Assembly (NCBI GenBank): GCA_963759955.1
Contig: CAVXCA010000087.1
Location: forward strand, 8,991 to 72,990
DNA from: Roseiarcus sp963759955
Lineage (GTDB): Bacteria; Pseudomonadota; Alphaproteobacteria; Rhizobiales; Beijerinckiaceae
Direction: 5' to 3'
Length of the DNA: 64,000 nt
Positions 61,795 to 64,000 of this stretch are shown piece after piece. The notes under the pieces are model-generated. The model searched no databases, was not told the DNA's origin, and saw only the letters and a program-made list of their open reading frames with translations. Position numbers and translations under genes: made by a program. How positions within the stretch are numbered: the stretch's first letter is position 1; every line of letters starts with the position of its first letter.

Positions 61795-63009
61795 ATGGCT
61801 GGTCCATCGATACCCACCGAGGCCAAGGAGCGACCGGAAGACAAGATCGTTCGGCACGCAGCCGTCTTGTCGAGTCAGCTTCAGTCCCTGCGGGAGCGGA
61901 TGTATCCGCCTCACGCTCAGAAGGGCCTGAGACACTTCATGACTCATGAGGTGTCGAAACTCACTTCAATACCGGAATCAACTCTGCGCACTATGTCCAA
62001 CGAGGGCAAGGGGCCCCTCCCCGCCCGCCTCGACAACAACCACAGAGCCTACACGCTCGCCCAAATCAATGACCTCAGGCTGATGTTCGCAACGCAGAAG
62101 CCATCCGAGGCCCTGCGCTTCCTGCCACGGCGGCGGGGCACCGAGCACCTCCAAATTCTTGCAGTCGTGAACTTCAAGGGGGGAAGTGCGAAGACGACTA
62201 CCAGCGCGCACCTTGCGCATTTCTTGGCCCTTCAGGGCTATCGTGTTCTCGCGATTGATCTCGACCCGCAAGCGTCTTTGTCAGCGATGTTCGGCGCGCA
62301 GCCAGAAATGGACGTAGGTGACAACGAGACGATCTACGCGCCTCTTCGCTATGGGCCTGAACGCCGCCCGATGCGGGACGTAGTCCGCAAGACGTATTTT
62401 GCGGGGATTGATCTGATCCCCGGCAACATCGAGGTGATGGAATACGAGCACGAAACACCACGCGTCCTCGCCGAGAAAAGGGTGAAGCAGGATAGTATCT
62501 TTTTTGAGCGCCTGCGCTTGGCGATCAATGAAGTTGAGGAGGATTACGACGTGGTCGTCCTCGACACGCCCCCTTCCCTAGGATTTCTGACCCTCGGCGC
62601 TATCTACGCGGCGACCGGTCTCATTGTCACCGTGCATCCGGCGATGCTCGACGTCATGTCGATGAGTCAGTTTCTGCTGATGATGAGCGATATGATCCGC
62701 GTCATCCACGAGGCGGGCGCGACCCTGAAACAGGATTTTCTGCACTACCTGATCACCCGCCACGACCCGAACGACCAGCCCCAGGCGCAGGTCGTAGCCA
62801 TGCTCCGGCACTTGTTTGCCGAGGATGTTCTGATGCCCACAGCGATCGAAAGCACCGCGATTGAGAGCGCGGGACTGGCGAAACGGACCCTATACGAGCT
62901 TGAGCCGGGCAACATCGGGCGCGACACATTTCGGCGCGCTCGTGAGTCGATGGACGCGGTCAATGATCGAATTCTCGAATTGATCTCTGAAAGCTGGGGG
63001 CGGCGATGA
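61795..63009 (+). CDS. repA: RepA, ParA-like partition ATPase of repABC replicons
   Basis: 404 residues. The N-terminal part carries a MerR-like helix-turn-helix region (FMTHEVSKLTSIPESTLRTM, then HRAYTLAQINDLR), as in plasmid RepA. The ParA/MinD ATPase core has the deviant Walker A VNFKGGSAKTTTSAHLAHFL (about 126), AIDLDPQASLS, and VVLDTPPSLG. Length and architecture fit RepA of repABC plasmids, which segregates the replicon and represses the operon. Its TGA overlaps the repB ATG (ATGA). Confidence 0.94.
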   Translation: MAGPSIPTEAKERPEDKIVRHAAVLSSQLQSLRERMYPPHAQKGLRHFMTHEVSKLTSIPESTLRTMSNEGKGPLPARLDNNHRAYTLAQINDLRLMFATQKPSEALRFLPRRRGTEHLQILAVVNFKGGSAKTTTSAHLAHFLALQGYRVLAIDLDPQASLSAMFGAQPEMDVGDNETIYAPLRYGPERRPMRDVVRKTYFAGIDLIPGNIEVMEYEHETPRVLAEKRVKQDSIFFERLRLAINEVEEDYDVVVLDTPPSLGFLTLGAIYAATGLIVTVHPAMLDVMSMSQFLLMMSDMIRVIHEAGATLKQDFLHYLITRHDPNDQPQAQVVAMLRHLFAEDVLMPTAIESTAIESAGLAKRTLYELEPGNIGRDTFRRARESMDAVNDRILELISESWGRR

Positions 63010-64000
63010 GCAAGAATCCGTCCGGCAAATCAATCATAGCAAACTTCGGAGCGCTTTCGGTGGCCGGCCCGGAGGGCGAGGATGGCAGCGCCCAAAGGGT
63101 GCCGGTGCAGCCGGTCACGAGGGTCGGCGCCGGTGTTATCGGCGCCACGCAGCGAACACTGAGCGACATCCGTGAAGAGCGGGATCGACTGCTGGCGCTA
63201 GTTGCCGCCGGGGGCGGCCTCGAGCTTGATCCCTCGCTCATAGACCCCTCCCCTTTTCCGGATCGGCTTCCGGATGATAGTGACGTCGCCTTCGAGGCAT
63301 TGAAGAAGCTGATATCTGAAGAGGGGCAGAAAATCCCGATTCAGGTCCGCACACACGCGACCACCCCGGGGCGCTATCAGATTGTTTATGGGCACCGGCG
63401 TTGGCGCGCGTGCCGAGACCTGGGTAACAAGGTCAAGGCGATCCTTGTCGAGCTGAATGATAGCGAACTCGTGGTTGCTCAGGGCATTGAAAATGCCGCA
63501 CGCCAGGATCTTAGCTGGATCGAGCGCGCACTGTTCGCTTGGCGGATGGGCGAGGCAGGGATTAAAGCTCGGGATATTCGCGCGGCATTGGGCGTCGACG
63601 ATCCCGAGCTTGCGCGACTGCGCTCTGTGTGCCGGGCGCTTCCTGTGGAGACGATTGAGGTGATTGGGCGTGCCCCCAAGGTTGGGCGACCTCGCTGGGT
63701 CGAGCTGGCAACGATCGTCACGAACGAAGCCAAAGCACTCGATATCATCCGCGAGACCTTGTCAGCTGACAAGGTTTCTACCCTTCCCTCCGATGATCGG
63801 TTTAGGCGAGTCCTGAGCGCGGTGAAACGTCCCGCCCTCGCTGAGCGCGATGCGTTGGACTTGAAGTCTCCGCGCGGTCATGTGGTCGGAAAAGCCTCTT
63901 TCTCCGGCACCGACGTTAAGTTGACCGTTGAGAAGTCCCGAGCGGAGACGTTCTCGGCCTTCCTCAAGGAGGAGCTACCCTTGCTGATGGAGAAGTTTTT
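63006..64000 (+). CDS. repB: RepB, ParB-like partition protein, 3' end outside window
   Basis: 331 residues to the right edge, frame still open. It starts MSKNPSGKSIIANFGALSVA directly overlapping repA. The ParB/Srx-type N-terminal domain has DPSLIDPSPFPDRLP, GQKIPIQVRTHATTPGRYQIVYGHRRWRAC in two blocks (the GHRR motif of CTP-binding ParB proteins) and VKAILVELND. A KorB-like helix-turn-helix region follows (DIRAALGVDDPELARLRSV). It binds parS and partners RepA; repC, the initiator, should follow outside the window. Confidence 0.93.
   Translation, partial: MSKNPSGKSIIANFGALSVAGPEGEDGSAQRVPVQPVTRVGAGVIGATQRTLSDIREERDRLLALVAAGGGLELDPSLIDPSPFPDRLPDDSDVAFEALKKLISEEGQKIPIQVRTHATTPGRYQIVYGHRRWRACRDLGNKVKAILVELNDSELVVAQGIENAARQDLSWIERALFAWRMGEAGIKARDIRAALGVDDPELARLRSVCRALPVETIEVIGRAPKVGRPRWVELATIVTNEAKALDIIRETLSADKVSTLPSDDRFRRVLSAVKRPALAERDALDLKSPRGHVVGKASFSGTDVKLTVEKSRAETFSAFLKEELPLLMEKF

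Noticed and set aside
61486..64000. parS palindromes of the repABC type
   Set aside because: No 16-bp GTT...AAC palindrome of the usual form was found by eye in the upstream region, repA or the visible part of repB; it may lie beyond the window.
1..64000. CRISPR arrays, rRNA and tRNA genes
   Set aside because: No regularly spaced repeats and no recognisable tRNA or rRNA segments were seen; the only tandem repeat is the 30-bp pair at 43527.

Overview
The window is high-GC DNA from an alphaproteobacterium, most likely of the order Hyphomicrobiales (Rhizobiales). The evidence is an NdvB-type cyclic glucan synthase, alphaproteobacterial small stress proteins and a repABC-type partition operon. 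Family-level placement is not possible from sequence alone; a methylotroph-like or Beijerinckiaceae-like host is only a guess. The repA and repB genes at the right end suggest a plasmid, a chromid, or an integrated plasmid.

Layout. (1) 1-7.4 kb: the 3' part of the cyclic beta-1,2-glucan synthase gene. (2) 7.5-43.1 kb: a dense stress and envelope island. It holds an RlpA-like protein, a CBS-domain protein, the gadB-gadC acid-resistance pair, an RND efflux pair, a glucan branching enzyme, Dps with an orphan receiver, and a very large CheB-CheR-PAS-kinase-REC-REC-LuxR fusion. It continues with CsbD, a PRC-barrel protein, PPK2, a proton-pumping P-type ATPase, a STAS-like protein, a patatin lipoprotein, Spy/CpxP-like and GlsB-like proteins, a lytic transglycosylase, and many tiny membrane or secreted proteins, several below 60 residues. 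One complete IS630-family element (27183-28350) sits inside it. (3) 43.1-43.8 kb: a scrap zone with remnants of a LysR regulator and an IS630 transposase. (4) 43.9-57.5 kb: a CoA-dependent catabolic cluster (enoyl-CoA hydratase, MaoC-like hydratase, acyl-CoA dehydrogenase, aldehyde dehydrogenase, two SDRs, aldo/keto reductase, acyl-CoA ligase, thiolase) with a TetR regulator and part of a sugar-type ABC importer. (5) 57458-61099: a complete Tn5053/Tn7-like tniA-tniB-tniQ transposon with recognisable inverted ends. (6) 61.1-64 kb: a truncated restriction-enzyme gene and the repA-repB operon, with repB running off the window.

The most interesting signal is a 15-bp element, GTAGTTTCCGANNCT, found 12 times between 8.0 and 39.6 kb. 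Each copy lies about 60-265 bp upstream of a gene and points toward it. In 11 of 12 copies a TA step follows at positions 37-40 counted from the first G, as expected for a -10 box. Four divergent gene pairs carry one copy per gene. This looks like the operator/promoter signature of one island-wide stress regulon, and I do not recognise it as a known alphaproteobacterial consensus.

Five genes (a general-stress-17M-like gene, the IS630 transposase, the proton ATPase, an aldehyde dehydrogenase and tniA) are each broken by one surplus base. The uniform sign suggests sequencing error for at least some of them, although the transposase shift at an A7 run may be programmed. The tni transposon separates two unrelated truncated genes and has no matching target duplication. 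It therefore marks a rearrangement junction between the catabolic cluster and the plasmid backbone.
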